NCBI GenBank assembly: GCA_937872515.1 | Contig: CALMSX010000083.1 | Coordinates: 1 to 64,000, forward strand | DNA length: 64,000 bases | Direction: 5' to 3' | Origin: an uncultured Bacteroidota bacterium | Lineage (GTDB): Bacteria; Bacteroidota; Bacteroidia; Chitinophagales; Saprospiraceae | Part shown: piece after piece, positions 17,359 to 25,330 of the stretch | Layout of the letters: each line of letters starts with the position of its first letter | Position numbering within the stretch: position 1 is the stretch's first letter | Translations under genes and position numbers: made by a program | Notes under the pieces: generated by a model | The model's database searches: none | The model's input: the letters and a program-made list of their open reading frames with translations, nothing else | What the model was told of the DNA's origin: nothing

Positions 17359-18249
17359 ATGGAAACGATTTATTTTGGTGGTGGCTGCTTTTGGTGTATT
17401 GAGGCTGTTTTTTCAAAAGTCAGTGGTGTCGCACTGGTAGTGAGCGGTTACATGGGAGGGCAAAGTGAAAACCCAAGCTACAATGAAGTATGCTCCGGCC
17501 GATCTGGCCATATTGAAGTGGTCAAACTTGATTACAATCCGGCTGTCATCCCTTTGGACGTTTTATTAAATATGTTTTGGACAAGCCACGATCCTACAAG
17601 TCTGGACAAACAAGGCAATGACGTGGGCAGTCAGTACAAATCTGCCATTTTTTATACTACAGATCAACAGAAAGAAATAATTGAAAATTCTGTCAGAACT
17701 GTTGCTTCTGACCTTTATGAAGACAAAATTGTAACCCTGGTAGAGAAGGCCCCCGTTTTTTACCCTGCCGAAAAATACCATCAACAATACTATGAGACCA
17801 ATCCGAATCAGGCGTATTGTAGTTTTGTCATTTCTCCTAAAATTGAAAAACTGAAAAAGTTGTATGCCCCTTTTCTTAAAAAGGAGTCCCAGCAGTGGAA
17901 CGAACTCTCACCTGAAGAAGCTTATGTCATTCTGGAAAAGGGAACCGAAAGACCCTATACAGGAGAGTATGACAAACATTTCAAATCGGGTAATTATTAT
18001 TGTAGACAGTGCGATGCTAAACTGTATACTTCGTCAGATAAGTTTGACAGTGGCTGTGGTTGGCCTGCTTTTGACGACGAAGTACCGGGAGCCGTAAGCA
18101 GGATTCCTGATAAAGATGGAAGACGGGTAGAAATAATTTGTGCCCGCTGCAAAGGCCATTTAGGCCATGTTTTTACAGGAGAGAGACTCACTGTAAAAAA
18201 TACCAGACATTGTGTAAACTCCCTGAGTCTGAGATTTAAGGCAGAATAG
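17359..18249 (+). CDS. msrAB: Bifunctional peptide methionine sulfoxide reductase MsrA/MsrB
   Basis: Residues 1-165 are MsrA with the active-site motif [12 protein letters not shown], which reduces the S form of methionine sulfoxide. Residues about 175-296 are MsrB, with two CxxC zinc sites (CRQCDAKLY and [12 protein letters not shown]), the GCGWPAFD motif and the catalytic cysteine in [12 protein letters not shown], reducing the R form. The fusion in A-B order is a known arrangement. There is no signal peptide, so it should act in the cytosol, unlike periplasmic MsrA/B fusions such as PilB. It repairs oxidised proteins with thioredoxin as electron donor. An ATG at 17355 is out of frame, so 17359 is taken as start. 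Confidence 0.95.
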   Translation: METIYFGGGCFWCIEAVFSKVSGVALVVSGYMGGQSENPSYNEVCSGRSGHIEVVKLDYNPAVIPLDVLLNMFWTSHDPTSLDKQGNDVGSQYKSAIFYTTDQQKEIIENSVRTVASDLYEDKIVTLVEKAPVFYPAEKYHQQYYETNPNQAYCSFVISPKIEKLKKLYAPFLKKESQQWNELSPEEAYVILEKGTERPYTGEYDKHFKSGNYYCRQCDAKLYTSSDKFDSGCGWPAFDDEVPGAVSRIPDKDGRRVEIICARCKGHLGHVFTGERLTVKNTRHCVNSLSLRFKAE

Positions 18250-18279
18250 AAAAATAAAGGTCAATAAAAAACCAGCGTA

Positions 18280-19263
18280 TTAATCCCAGCTTTGGTTTTC
18301 CTGACCTGATTTTATGACCAAATCTCTGTATTCCATCGGAGTAAGTCCGTCCAGCACGTAATTGATAGGATTAACCGCAGAACCATTGACATGTACTTCA
18401 TAATGGAGGTGGGGTGCTGTACTTGTGCCGGTATTGCCTACCAAACCAACCATTTGACCTTTTTTGACCATTTGACCTTGCTTAACAGAAATCTTCAACA
18501 TGTGTGCATACAAAGTTTGGAAGCCGAAACCATGATCGATGGTTACGCAATTGCCATAACCTCTTCCCCCCTTTTCAACTTTTACTACTCTGCCATCACC
18601 TGTTGCCTGGATTTTGGTACCGGTTGGTGCGGTAAAATCAATGCCTTTGTGGAATTTTCTCACCTTGTGAAGGGGGTGCAACCTGATACCAAAGCCGGAC
18701 AGGTATTCGAGGTCTTTCTTTAATTTATCTGCCTGAACCGGTTTAATAGATGGTATCGAAGCCAGCCTTTTTTCTCTTTTTAGTGCAATGGTATATAACG
18801 AATCGAGTGATTTTTGTTGGATATCAAATTTTCTTTTAAGATTGTCAACTTTTACCAATTGCTTTTTAAGGTATTCGCCAGATGAAGCATATGAATTTAA
18901 GTAGCTGTACTTGTCGTGACCACCCACACCCCCGTTCCAAACACCTGAGTCGATAGGATTAACACCAAAGATGAGACGGTGAACCTGATTGTCTTTTTCA
19001 TGCAAGGAAGTAAGGTTATCGGCCAATTTGTCGAAGTCCTGGTCCATGGTATTGATTTGTGACTTCAACATCTCTACCTCTGCGTAGAGGGCCTTTTCTG
19101 AGGGTGAGGGAAACAGTTTCATTCCCAATAAAAACAGAGAAACGGATGTAAAAACTATAGCCAGACCAATTCCGGAGAATTTGATCAGAATTTGTTTTCT
19201 CGAAGATGTGTGTTTTTCAAATTGAAGCGTCCTTTCATTGAATACATATTTTATATGTTTCAT
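18280..19263 (-). CDS. M23 family (LytM-type) zinc metallopeptidase with coiled coil
   Basis: A 327-residue protein with an N-terminal membrane anchor (about 27-50) and a coiled coil (about 58-170). The C-terminal peptidase M23 domain (about 190-310) holds the metal ligands in FHKGIDFTAPTG and PHLHYEVHVNG, plus the conserved TLYAHM. Such proteins cut or regulate the cutting of peptidoglycan cross-links in the periplasm during growth and division. The membrane anchor plus coiled coil resembles the EnvC/DipM/MepM class. All the usual zinc-binding residues are visible, so it is likely to be an active enzyme. No obvious operon partner; fabI lies on the same strand 220 bases upstream. Confidence 0.92.
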   Translation of the reverse strand: MKHIKYVFNERTLQFEKHTSSRKQILIKFSGIGLAIVFTSVSLFLLGMKLFPSPSEKALYAEVEMLKSQINTMDQDFDKLADNLTSLHEKDNQVHRLIFGVNPIDSGVWNGGVGGHDKYSYLNSYASSGEYLKKQLVKVDNLKRKFDIQQKSLDSLYTIALKREKRLASIPSIKPVQADKLKKDLEYLSGFGIRLHPLHKVRKFHKGIDFTAPTGTKIQATGDGRVVKVEKGGRGYGNCVTIDHGFGFQTLYAHMLKISVKQGQMVKKGQMVGLVGNTGTSTAPHLHYEVHVNGSAVNPINYVLDGLTPMEYRDLVIKSGQENQSWD

Positions 19264-19485
19264 ACTGCACTTTTGGTTATTAAGTGATGGAAAATGTAGT
19301 TTTCATGAAATGTGGCATAAGATAGCCACAAAAACCAGCATAAAACTGCTGGTTTATATGTTCAATTTGGATTATAAAGGCAAAAATACGAAAATGAAAG
19401 CAAACGACAAATTAAATTGACATATATATGACAATTTTACATATTAAGTATGGCTCTGTTTTAGGTGCAAGAGCGCAAGTTGTTG

Positions 19486-20286
19486 TTATTCAATGATTTC
19501 CGGTGCCATGCCCATGCTGCTGAAGCCTCCATCATGGAAGAGGTTTTGCATGGTAACCATCCTGGTATAATCAGAAAAGAGCGTTAAACAGTAGTCAGCA
19601 CAGGCCAAAGCATCTGCATTTCCAAGTGGCGACATCTTATCGGCATATCCATAAAAATCGGTGAATCCTTTTACTCCTGATCCTGCAGTGGTCATGGTAG
19701 GAGATTGGGAAACGGTATTGACCCTTACTTTAGCCTTTTTAGCCCAATGGTAGCCAAATGATCTGGCAAAACTCTCAAGCAATGCCTTTGACTCGGCCAT
19801 TTCGCTGTAATCAGGAAAGGTACGCTGAGCGGCAATGTAGGAAAGAGCCACAATACTTCCCCATTCTGACATGGCATCCAATTTCATGGCAGACTGCATC
19901 AGTTTATGGAAAGAAATGGCAGAAATGTCGAATGTTTTTTGCATCCACTCGTAGTTAAGGTCGGTATATTCTTTTTTCTTTCTCACATTTAGGCTCATAC
20001 CAATGCTGTGTAGAATGAAGTCAATTTTTCCTCCCAGTATATTTTGAGATTCTGTCAGCAGATTTTCCAAATCGTTGAGATCGGTAGCATCTGCACCAAT
20101 GACCTGAGCCTTACATTTTTCAGCCAATTCATTGATGGTACCCATCCTTAAAGCCACTGGGGCATTGGTAAGTACAATGTGGGCTCCCTCTTCAACCGCG
20201 CGTTCTGCTACCTTCCAGGCAATAGATTTTTCGTCCAAAGCGCCAAAGATGATTCCTTTTTTTCCAGCCAATAAAGATGTATGCAT
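19486..20286 (-). CDS. fabI: Enoyl-[acyl-carrier-protein] reductase (NADH)
   Basis: A 266-residue short-chain dehydrogenase of the FabI type. The nucleotide-binding start reads GKKGIIFGALDEKSIAW, HSIGMS follows the beta4 strand, and the active-site Tyr-x6-Lys is in DYSEMAESKALLES. It reduces the trans-2-enoyl-ACP double bond, the last step of each fatty-acid elongation cycle, and is the triclosan target in other bacteria. Length matches the family (about 260-270). A TAAATTTG -7 element lies 16 bases upstream of the ATG, facing away from the rocD promoter. It is transcribed divergently from the aminotransferase. Confidence 0.92.
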   Translation of the reverse strand: MHTSLLAGKKGIIFGALDEKSIAWKVAERAVEEGAHIVLTNAPVALRMGTINELAEKCKAQVIGADATDLNDLENLLTESQNILGGKIDFILHSIGMSLNVRKKKEYTDLNYEWMQKTFDISAISFHKLMQSAMKLDAMSEWGSIVALSYIAAQRTFPDYSEMAESKALLESFARSFGYHWAKKAKVRVNTVSQSPTMTTAGSGVKGFTDFYGYADKMSPLGNADALACADYCLTLFSDYTRMVTMQNLFHDGGFSSMGMAPEIIE

Positions 20287-20302
20287 AATGATTGTTTTGC
20301 CA

Positions 20303-20310
20303 CAAATTTA
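20303..20310 (-). promoter_or_regulatory. -7 promoter element of fabI
   Basis: TAAATTTG on the minus strand, an exact fit to TAnnTTTG, 16 bases before the fabI start. Confidence 0.5.
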
Positions 20311-20358
20311 TAAAAAAGGTAGGAATCTCCTCATTTAGGTCAGATGAACTGCAATTTC

Positions 20359-20387
20359 TTTGAGTTGGAAATCAAATTGTATTTTTG
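20359..20387 (+). promoter_or_regulatory. Promoter of the ornithine aminotransferase gene
   Basis: TTTG at 20359-20362, a 17-base spacer and TATTTTTG at 20380-20387, a close match to the Bacteroidota -33/-7 promoter. It lies downstream of the first possible ATG (20344), so the true start must be the ATG at 20404. Confidence 0.6.
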
Positions 20388-20403
20388 TAAAAAAAATCAG
20401 AAA

Positions 20404-21690
20404 ATGGAAGTTTCTACGGTTCAAACCCATTTACATACTGCTGATTTTCTTCAACTTGAAGATCAGTATGGTGCTCACAACTACCACCCCATCCCGGTTG
20501 TATTGGCCAGGGGCAAAGGCGCTGAGCTGTGGGATGTTGAGGGCAAACATTATTTTGACTTTCTTTCGGCGTATTCGGCTGTAAATCAAGGTCATTGTCA
20601 TCCAAGAATTACGGAAGCGCTGGTTGAACAGGCACAAAAATTAACCCTCACTTCAAGGGCATTTTATAACGACCAACTGGGTCCTTACGAAAAATTTGTA
20701 ACCGAATATTTTGGGTATGACAAGGTTTTACCTATGAATACGGGCGTTGAAGCGGTGGAAACTGCCTTAAAACTGTGCAGGAAATGGGGCTATCAAAAAA
20801 AAGGCATCGAACAGGGAAGGGCAAAAATTATTTTTGCTTCAGGAAATTTTCATGGAAGGACCCTGGCTGTTATTTCGGCTTCAGTTGATCCAGCTGCAAG
20901 AAATGATTTTGGACCCTATATGCCGGGCTACTTTGTGGTACCCTACAATGATGTGGAGGCACTTGCAGCTCAAATTAAAGATCCGGATGTGGCAGGGGTT
21001 ATCATAGAACCTATTCAGGGTGAAGCTGGTGTATTTGTACCCGACGAGGGATACCTGGCAGCTGTAAAAAAATTGTGTACCCAAAACAATGTATTATTTA
21101 TTGCTGATGAGGTCCAGACGGGTATTGCCAGAACGGGCAAACTGCTGGCTACCTGCGGAAATTGTACTTGTTCGGGTCATTGTGAGAATAAATATGAAAC
21201 CAGGGCAGATATCCTGATTTTGGGAAAGGCCCTCAGTGGGGGTGTTGTGCCTGTAAGTGCCGTCTTGGCGGATGATGAAATTATGATGTGCCTTAAGCCG
21301 GGTGAACACGGATCTACTTTTGGTGGCAATCCATTGGCATGTGCGGTGGCAAAAACAGCACTTGAAGTGGTCAGAGACGAGCAATTATCCGAAAGGGCTG
21401 AGGAACTGGGCAAGGTGTTTAGAGAAAGAATGCAACAATTAATTGCCCAAAGTCCGTTGGTAACCCTGGTAAGGGGTAAGGGACTTTTGAATGCCATCGT
21501 AATTAATGACGAGGAGGATAGCCATACCGCCTGGGACATCTGTGTAGCCTTGATGCAAAATGGTTTGTTGGCCAAGCCTACCCACGGCAACATCATTCGT
21601 TTTGCGCCACCTCTTGTTATTACCATCGAACAGTTAGAAATCTGCTGCAACATCATCACAGAGACCATCTTAAATTTCAAAAAATCATAA
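20404..21690 (+). CDS. rocD: Ornithine aminotransferase (class III PLP enzyme) with Cys-rich insertion
   Basis: A 428-residue class III aminotransferase. It starts [20 protein letters not shown] and shows [57 protein letters not shown] and [10 protein letters not shown], where the Lys binds PLP. It converts ornithine plus 2-oxoglutarate to glutamate semialdehyde and glutamate. Between ARTGKLLA and the PLP-lysine segment there is an insertion of about a dozen residues with cysteines at 251, 254, 256 and 260 ([10 protein letters not shown]), which textbook RocD proteins lack; it could bind a metal or form disulfides. The promoter at 20359-20387 fixes the start. It ends 4 bases before the MFS gene, so the two may be co-transcribed. 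Confidence 0.9.
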   Translation: MEVSTVQTHLHTADFLQLEDQYGAHNYHPIPVVLARGKGAELWDVEGKHYFDFLSAYSAVNQGHCHPRITEALVEQAQKLTLTSRAFYNDQLGPYEKFVTEYFGYDKVLPMNTGVEAVETALKLCRKWGYQKKGIEQGRAKIIFASGNFHGRTLAVISASVDPAARNDFGPYMPGYFVVPYNDVEALAAQIKDPDVAGVIIEPIQGEAGVFVPDEGYLAAVKKLCTQNNVLFIADEVQTGIARTGKLLATCGNCTCSGHCENKYETRADILILGKALSGGVVPVSAVLADDEIMMCLKPGEHGSTFGGNPLACAVAKTALEVVRDEQLSERAEELGKVFRERMQQLIAQSPLVTLVRGKGLLNAIVINDEEDSHTAWDICVALMQNGLLAKPTHGNIIRFAPPLVITIEQLEICCNIITETILNFKKS

Positions 21691-21694
21691 CAAA

Positions 21695-22918
21695 GTGACC
21701 TTACCCCTCCGGGCTAATTTGTTGCAGTCATTTAAAGGCCTGTCTTCTTATGTATGGGTCCTGGCAGGCTCAATGCTCATCAATAGAACGGGCTCAATGG
21801 TCATTGCATTTATGTCGCTCTACCTGACCAAAGAGTTGGATTACAGCATGGGCCAGGCGGGGATCGTGATGGGTGCGTATGGCATGGGCAGCATTGTCGG
21901 TTCCTACATTGGGGGTTGGATCACAGACCGAAAGAATGTCCACAACGTCCTGGTTTACTCCTTGTTGGTCAGTGGCTTGTTGTTATTGCCGCTGCTGTAC
22001 TTTAAGGATTTTTACGCCGTCACAGCCTTGATCTTTTTTTACAGCCTGGTAGCTGATTCCTTCAGGCCTGCCAACAGTGTAGCCGTAGCAAGGTTTTCTA
22101 CAGAAGAAACCAGAACAAGATCCTTTACATTGATGCGACTTGCTATTAATCTGGGTTTTGGCATTGGTCCTGCTTTGGGAGGATTGGTGGCAGTTACCAT
22201 TGGCTTCAAATGGATTTTTGTCATTGATGCACTTTCTTCAGTCATGGCTGCATTTATTATATGGGCCTACCTTCCAAAAAATCAACTGGATCCTGTGAAG
22301 AGAGAGGAAAAGAAAGAAGGAGCGGCCAAAACTACTGTTTTTGCGGATACAGAATTTTTATTATTTCTTCTGATGGTGGCTTTGTTTGGCAGCTGTTTTT
22401 TTCAACTATTTGCAAGCGTTCCCGTTTTTTTTAGTAGAGATTTTCATTATACCGAAGACGTCATAGGGTATCTTTTAGGACTCAATGGGCTATTGGTTGT
22501 GATAATGGAAATGCCCATCATTTATAGGTTGGAAAAATCCAACAATGTATACAAATATATTTCTTTCGGATGTCTGTCAATGGCACTGGCCTATACGTTG
22601 CTATGGTTGAATCAGCCCTGGATATGGCTTTCGGTGGTTTATACCTTTTTTATCACACTGGCAGAAATTCTGGCCATGCCTTTTATGATGAGTTTCGTTT
22701 TTTCCAGACCCGTTGCCGAACGGCAGGGACAATATATGGCGATGTATTCTGTGGCTTATGGCCTGGCTCATATAGCAGCTCCTACTTTGGGTTTAAAATG
22801 GGCGGATGAGTTTGGCTTCTCTTCACTTTACATCTTAGCCACATTTTTGTCAATAGCAATTGCTATCATTTTTTGGTTGCTTTTTCGAAAAATTGGAGGT
22901 AAGCAGCTGTCGGCTTAA
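21695..22918 (+). CDS. MFS transporter
   Basis: A 407-residue major facilitator with 12 predicted helices in two halves separated by a charged cytosolic loop at about residues 200-215 (DPVKREEKKEGAAK). Typical motifs are the loop 2-3 GGWITDRKN (motif A-like) and GFGIGPALGG (motif C-like, as in drug/H+ antiporters). The start is a GTG at 21695, four bases after the aminotransferase stop. The substrate cannot be read; multidrug or metabolite export are both possible, and the link to ornithine metabolism is positional only. Its stop overlaps the convergent DUF4403-like gene by four bases. Confidence 0.88.
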   Translation: MTLPLRANLLQSFKGLSSYVWVLAGSMLINRTGSMVIAFMSLYLTKELDYSMGQAGIVMGAYGMGSIVGSYIGGWITDRKNVHNVLVYSLLVSGLLLLPLLYFKDFYAVTALIFFYSLVADSFRPANSVAVARFSTEETRTRSFTLMRLAINLGFGIGPALGGLVAVTIGFKWIFVIDALSSVMAAFIIWAYLPKNQLDPVKREEKKEGAAKTTVFADTEFLLFLLMVALFGSCFFQLFASVPVFFSRDFHYTEDVIGYLLGLNGLLVVIMEMPIIYRLEKSNNVYKYISFGCLSMALAYTLLWLNQPWIWLSVVYTFFITLAEILAMPFMMSFVFSRPVAERQGQYMAMYSVAYGLAHIAAPTLGLKWADEFGFSSLYILATFLSIAIAIIFWLLFRKIGGKQLSA

Positions 22919-24117
22919 TTCATCTCCCCCCTGACTTCAAAATCTTCTATTTTTACCAGCGCTTTAAGGCCTGCATCATCAAACTTCATTTCCACTACAC
23001 TGACTTTGCCTACCACCACATTGACCTCCATTGCTCCTGTTTGAAAACAAAGGGGCATTTGAGCGCTAATTTGTTCCTTTATCACTGAATCTACTGCTAC
23101 AGGTAGTTTTTCTTCGAAGCTGGATTCTAAAAATCGATTGACAAGAGGGGCCGTCAACCGATAAATAATGTTACTGGCTTTCATGTCAATATCGAGTTTA
23201 TCAATATAAAGTTTAGATTCTGCTTCATTGTATCTGGGAGATCCTTTGAGCATGACCCTTGCTTTAATGGGCTTTTCCAGCAACAAGACCACATCCATTT
23301 TTGTGGGAGAAAAATCGACTTTACATTCCCTCGCTTCCAATGCTTCTCCACCATATTCCTGTTTGTTGATAAACTCACATACGATCTCAGAAATCACTTC
23401 CTCTGCTATGTCAAGGCGCATCATCGATAAATTGTCATTGAGCAGATTATCAACCCACCGCAAAGAAGGACGTATTGGTTCAAAAGGATTGTTGAGGGTA
23501 CAAACCAAAGAAGTACTAATACCTCCTCTGAATACCATCTTACCGGCCTCATTGTAAATGGGTTCAACAATGATTTCAGACGGTTGTAAAAAAACTTTAA
23601 GGCCGTGGTAACTGAATTTATTGAGATCATTTCGCAGCGACTCGAGCAATTGATCTACGACAGAAGACAAACTAAATTTAGTTTTTAAGCCTTTGTCAAT
23701 GCTATGCACTATCATGTCGTGATAATGTTTTAAAATCAGATCTACCAGTTTTTCTACTGTGATGTCGAGAGAACCAAAATCTATTACCGGTTTTTCCAGC
23801 CAAATATGATCTTCAATGGCAGATTTTGTGGTAAGGTTAAGATCAGGGCTTACATCAAAACGGGAGGCAATTTTAACATGAATCTTGCCGTGTCCCTGCA
23901 CCGTAAACAAGCCGGCTTGTCTAGAAAAACCAACTCCAAGTGGCAGAGAAATTTGTATTGTTTTGTTATCTGCCTGAATGCTTGGAGCTCCAAGCACCTT
24001 TAAGTTGATAGAAAAACCACTGACCTCTAATTCATGGTCAGGAAGTGCATCCAGAATGGCATCATGAACGAGTCTTTCCAGAGCATTGTTTGTTACTTTA
24101 AATACAAAGCCAATCAT
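22915..24117 (-). CDS. DUF4403-like protein
   Basis: I place the start at the ATG at 24117 (MIGFVFKVTNNALERL); the longer frame from 24264 would overlap the upstream amidase gene and has unusual composition. The 401 residues have no signal peptide or membrane helix. They read as long beta-rich repeats with hydrophobic faces (LPLGVGFSRQAGLFTVQGHG; RGGISTSLVCTLNNPFEP), which resembles DUF4403 proteins, a family with a lipid-binding-like, TULIP-type appearance. The exact role is unknown. It starts 10 bases after the amidase stop, so the two form an operon, suggesting a job in the envelope. Confidence 0.6.
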   Translation of the reverse strand: MIGFVFKVTNNALERLVHDAILDALPDHELEVSGFSINLKVLGAPSIQADNKTIQISLPLGVGFSRQAGLFTVQGHGKIHVKIASRFDVSPDLNLTTKSAIEDHIWLEKPVIDFGSLDITVEKLVDLILKHYHDMIVHSIDKGLKTKFSLSSVVDQLLESLRNDLNKFSYHGLKVFLQPSEIIVEPIYNEAGKMVFRGGISTSLVCTLNNPFEPIRPSLRWVDNLLNDNLSMMRLDIAEEVISEIVCEFINKQEYGGEALEARECKVDFSPTKMDVVLLLEKPIKARVMLKGSPRYNEAESKLYIDKLDIDMKASNIIYRLTAPLVNRFLESSFEEKLPVAVDSVIKEQISAQMPLCFQTGAMEVNVVVGKVSVVEMKFDDAGLKALVKIEDFEVRGEMN

Positions 24118-24127
24118 TTTGTGCTGT

Positions 24128-25258
24128 TTATCTTGTCTGTCGTTTTTTAACAATAAAGGCGCTTTTGTACCCCAGTTTATTAATTTTTGCTTTGACGCTT
24201 TCGGCCTGGGCCATTTCTTCAAATTCACCAAGTTGGTATTTAAAGTATCCGTTTTCTTCCACAATCAGAATATCGCCCAAATGCGCCAGTCCTCCCATTA
24301 CTTTGGTATCAATTTTACTTTTCATGGCTGCCAATTGGATGGTAAATGCTTCTGTTAACGCTACAGCGGTTGTCCCATTATTTTCAGGACTTTCAGATTT
24401 TTCAGGAGTTACCTTTTTTATGATTTCCTGCGATGCGAGAACCGGCTCAGGTGAATTAGGTCTGACAGAATTGTCTTTTCCAAAAAAAGAAGACATGGCG
24501 GCCGTAATCGATGAACATATTTGCAATTGACCCGCTTCACTGGAAAGCCATCTTTCTTCATCTTCGTTGCTGATAAATCCCGTTTCTACCAGAACACTTG
24601 GCATGGTGGCTCTCCTGAGTACCGCAAAGCCAGCCTGTTTTACTCCTCTTGAAGCACTTAAGCCTCGTTTAGAAAGGTTGTTTTCAACTTTTGCCGCAAA
24701 ATCAAGACTCTTTTCCAAATATGCATCCTGAAAAGAAGACAACACAATATATCCAACCGGTGAATTTGGGTCGTAGCCCTCGTAATTGCTTTCATATTCA
24801 TTTTCCATCAAAATAACCTCATTCTCTCTTTGTGCTACCGCCAGGTTCTCTGCAGCTCTGTGCAAACCCATGACAAAGGTCTCCGTTCCCTTTGTTTTTG
24901 AATTGGAGATGTAATTACAATGAATGGAGATGAATAAATCAGCCTTTTTTTTATTGGCGATACCTATTCGCTGGTAAAGAGGTAAAAAGACATCTGTAGA
25001 TCTTGTGTACTCTACATCCACATTGGGGAGGCTGGATTTGATCATTTGACCTAATTTGAGGGCCATCTGTAAGGCCAGATCTTTTTCTTTGTGATTTCTG
25101 CCCACTGCTCCAGAATCATGGCCACCATGCCCTGCATCGATGACCACCAACTTGCGACCCGGGTCTTTTTGGTAAAATACCCTGCTCCCGAAAATTGGGT
25201 TGAATGACAATGACGAAAGCGTCAGAAAAATCGTTATGCGTAAGAACACTAATTTCAT
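24128..25258 (-). CDS. N-acetylmuramoyl-L-alanine amidase (Amidase_3) with SPOR-like C-terminus
   Basis: A signal peptide (about 1-24) is followed by the Amidase_3 domain (about 35-250). Zinc and catalytic residues are seen in VVIDAGHGGHDSGAVG, NHKEKDLAL, FISIHCNY and PSVLVETGFISNEDE. A Ser/Pro/Glu-rich linker leads to about 75 C-terminal residues (FTIQLAAMKSKI ... SVKAKINKLGYKSAFIV) that look like a SPOR domain, which binds denuded glycan strands at the septum. The enzyme cuts the amide bond between MurNAc and the stem peptide in the periplasm for cell separation. It is the first gene of a two-gene operon and is divergent from lptD. Confidence 0.92.
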   Translation of the reverse strand: MKLVFLRITIFLTLSSLSFNPIFGSRVFYQKDPGRKLVVIDAGHGGHDSGAVGRNHKEKDLALQMALKLGQMIKSSLPNVDVEYTRSTDVFLPLYQRIGIANKKKADLFISIHCNYISNSKTKGTETFVMGLHRAAENLAVAQRENEVILMENEYESNYEGYDPNSPVGYIVLSSFQDAYLEKSLDFAAKVENNLSKRGLSASRGVKQAGFAVLRRATMPSVLVETGFISNEDEERWLSSEAGQLQICSSITAAMSSFFGKDNSVRPNSPEPVLASQEIIKKVTPEKSESPENNGTTAVALTEAFTIQLAAMKSKIDTKVMGGLAHLGDILIVEENGYFKYQLGEFEEMAQAESVKAKINKLGYKSAFIVKKRQTR

Positions 25259-25330
25259 CCTTATTTAAGACCTTTGTGCGAGAATAAAAACCGCAACAAA
25301 TATAATTGAATTATATTATTAATAACCAAT

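Noticed and set aside
20344..20403. 20-residue upstream extension of ornithine aminotransferase
   Set aside because: The promoter TTTG-N17-TATTTTTG lies inside it; the ATG at 20404 is the better start.
21177..21680. 167-codon ORF antisense to ornithine aminotransferase
   Set aside because: Long only because of the codon bias of rocD on the other strand; the rocD frame has all family motifs.
24118..24264. 49-residue N-terminal extension of the DUF4403-like protein
   Set aside because: It overlaps the amidase gene in another frame and is basic with no family similarity; the ATG at 24117 follows the amidase stop directly.
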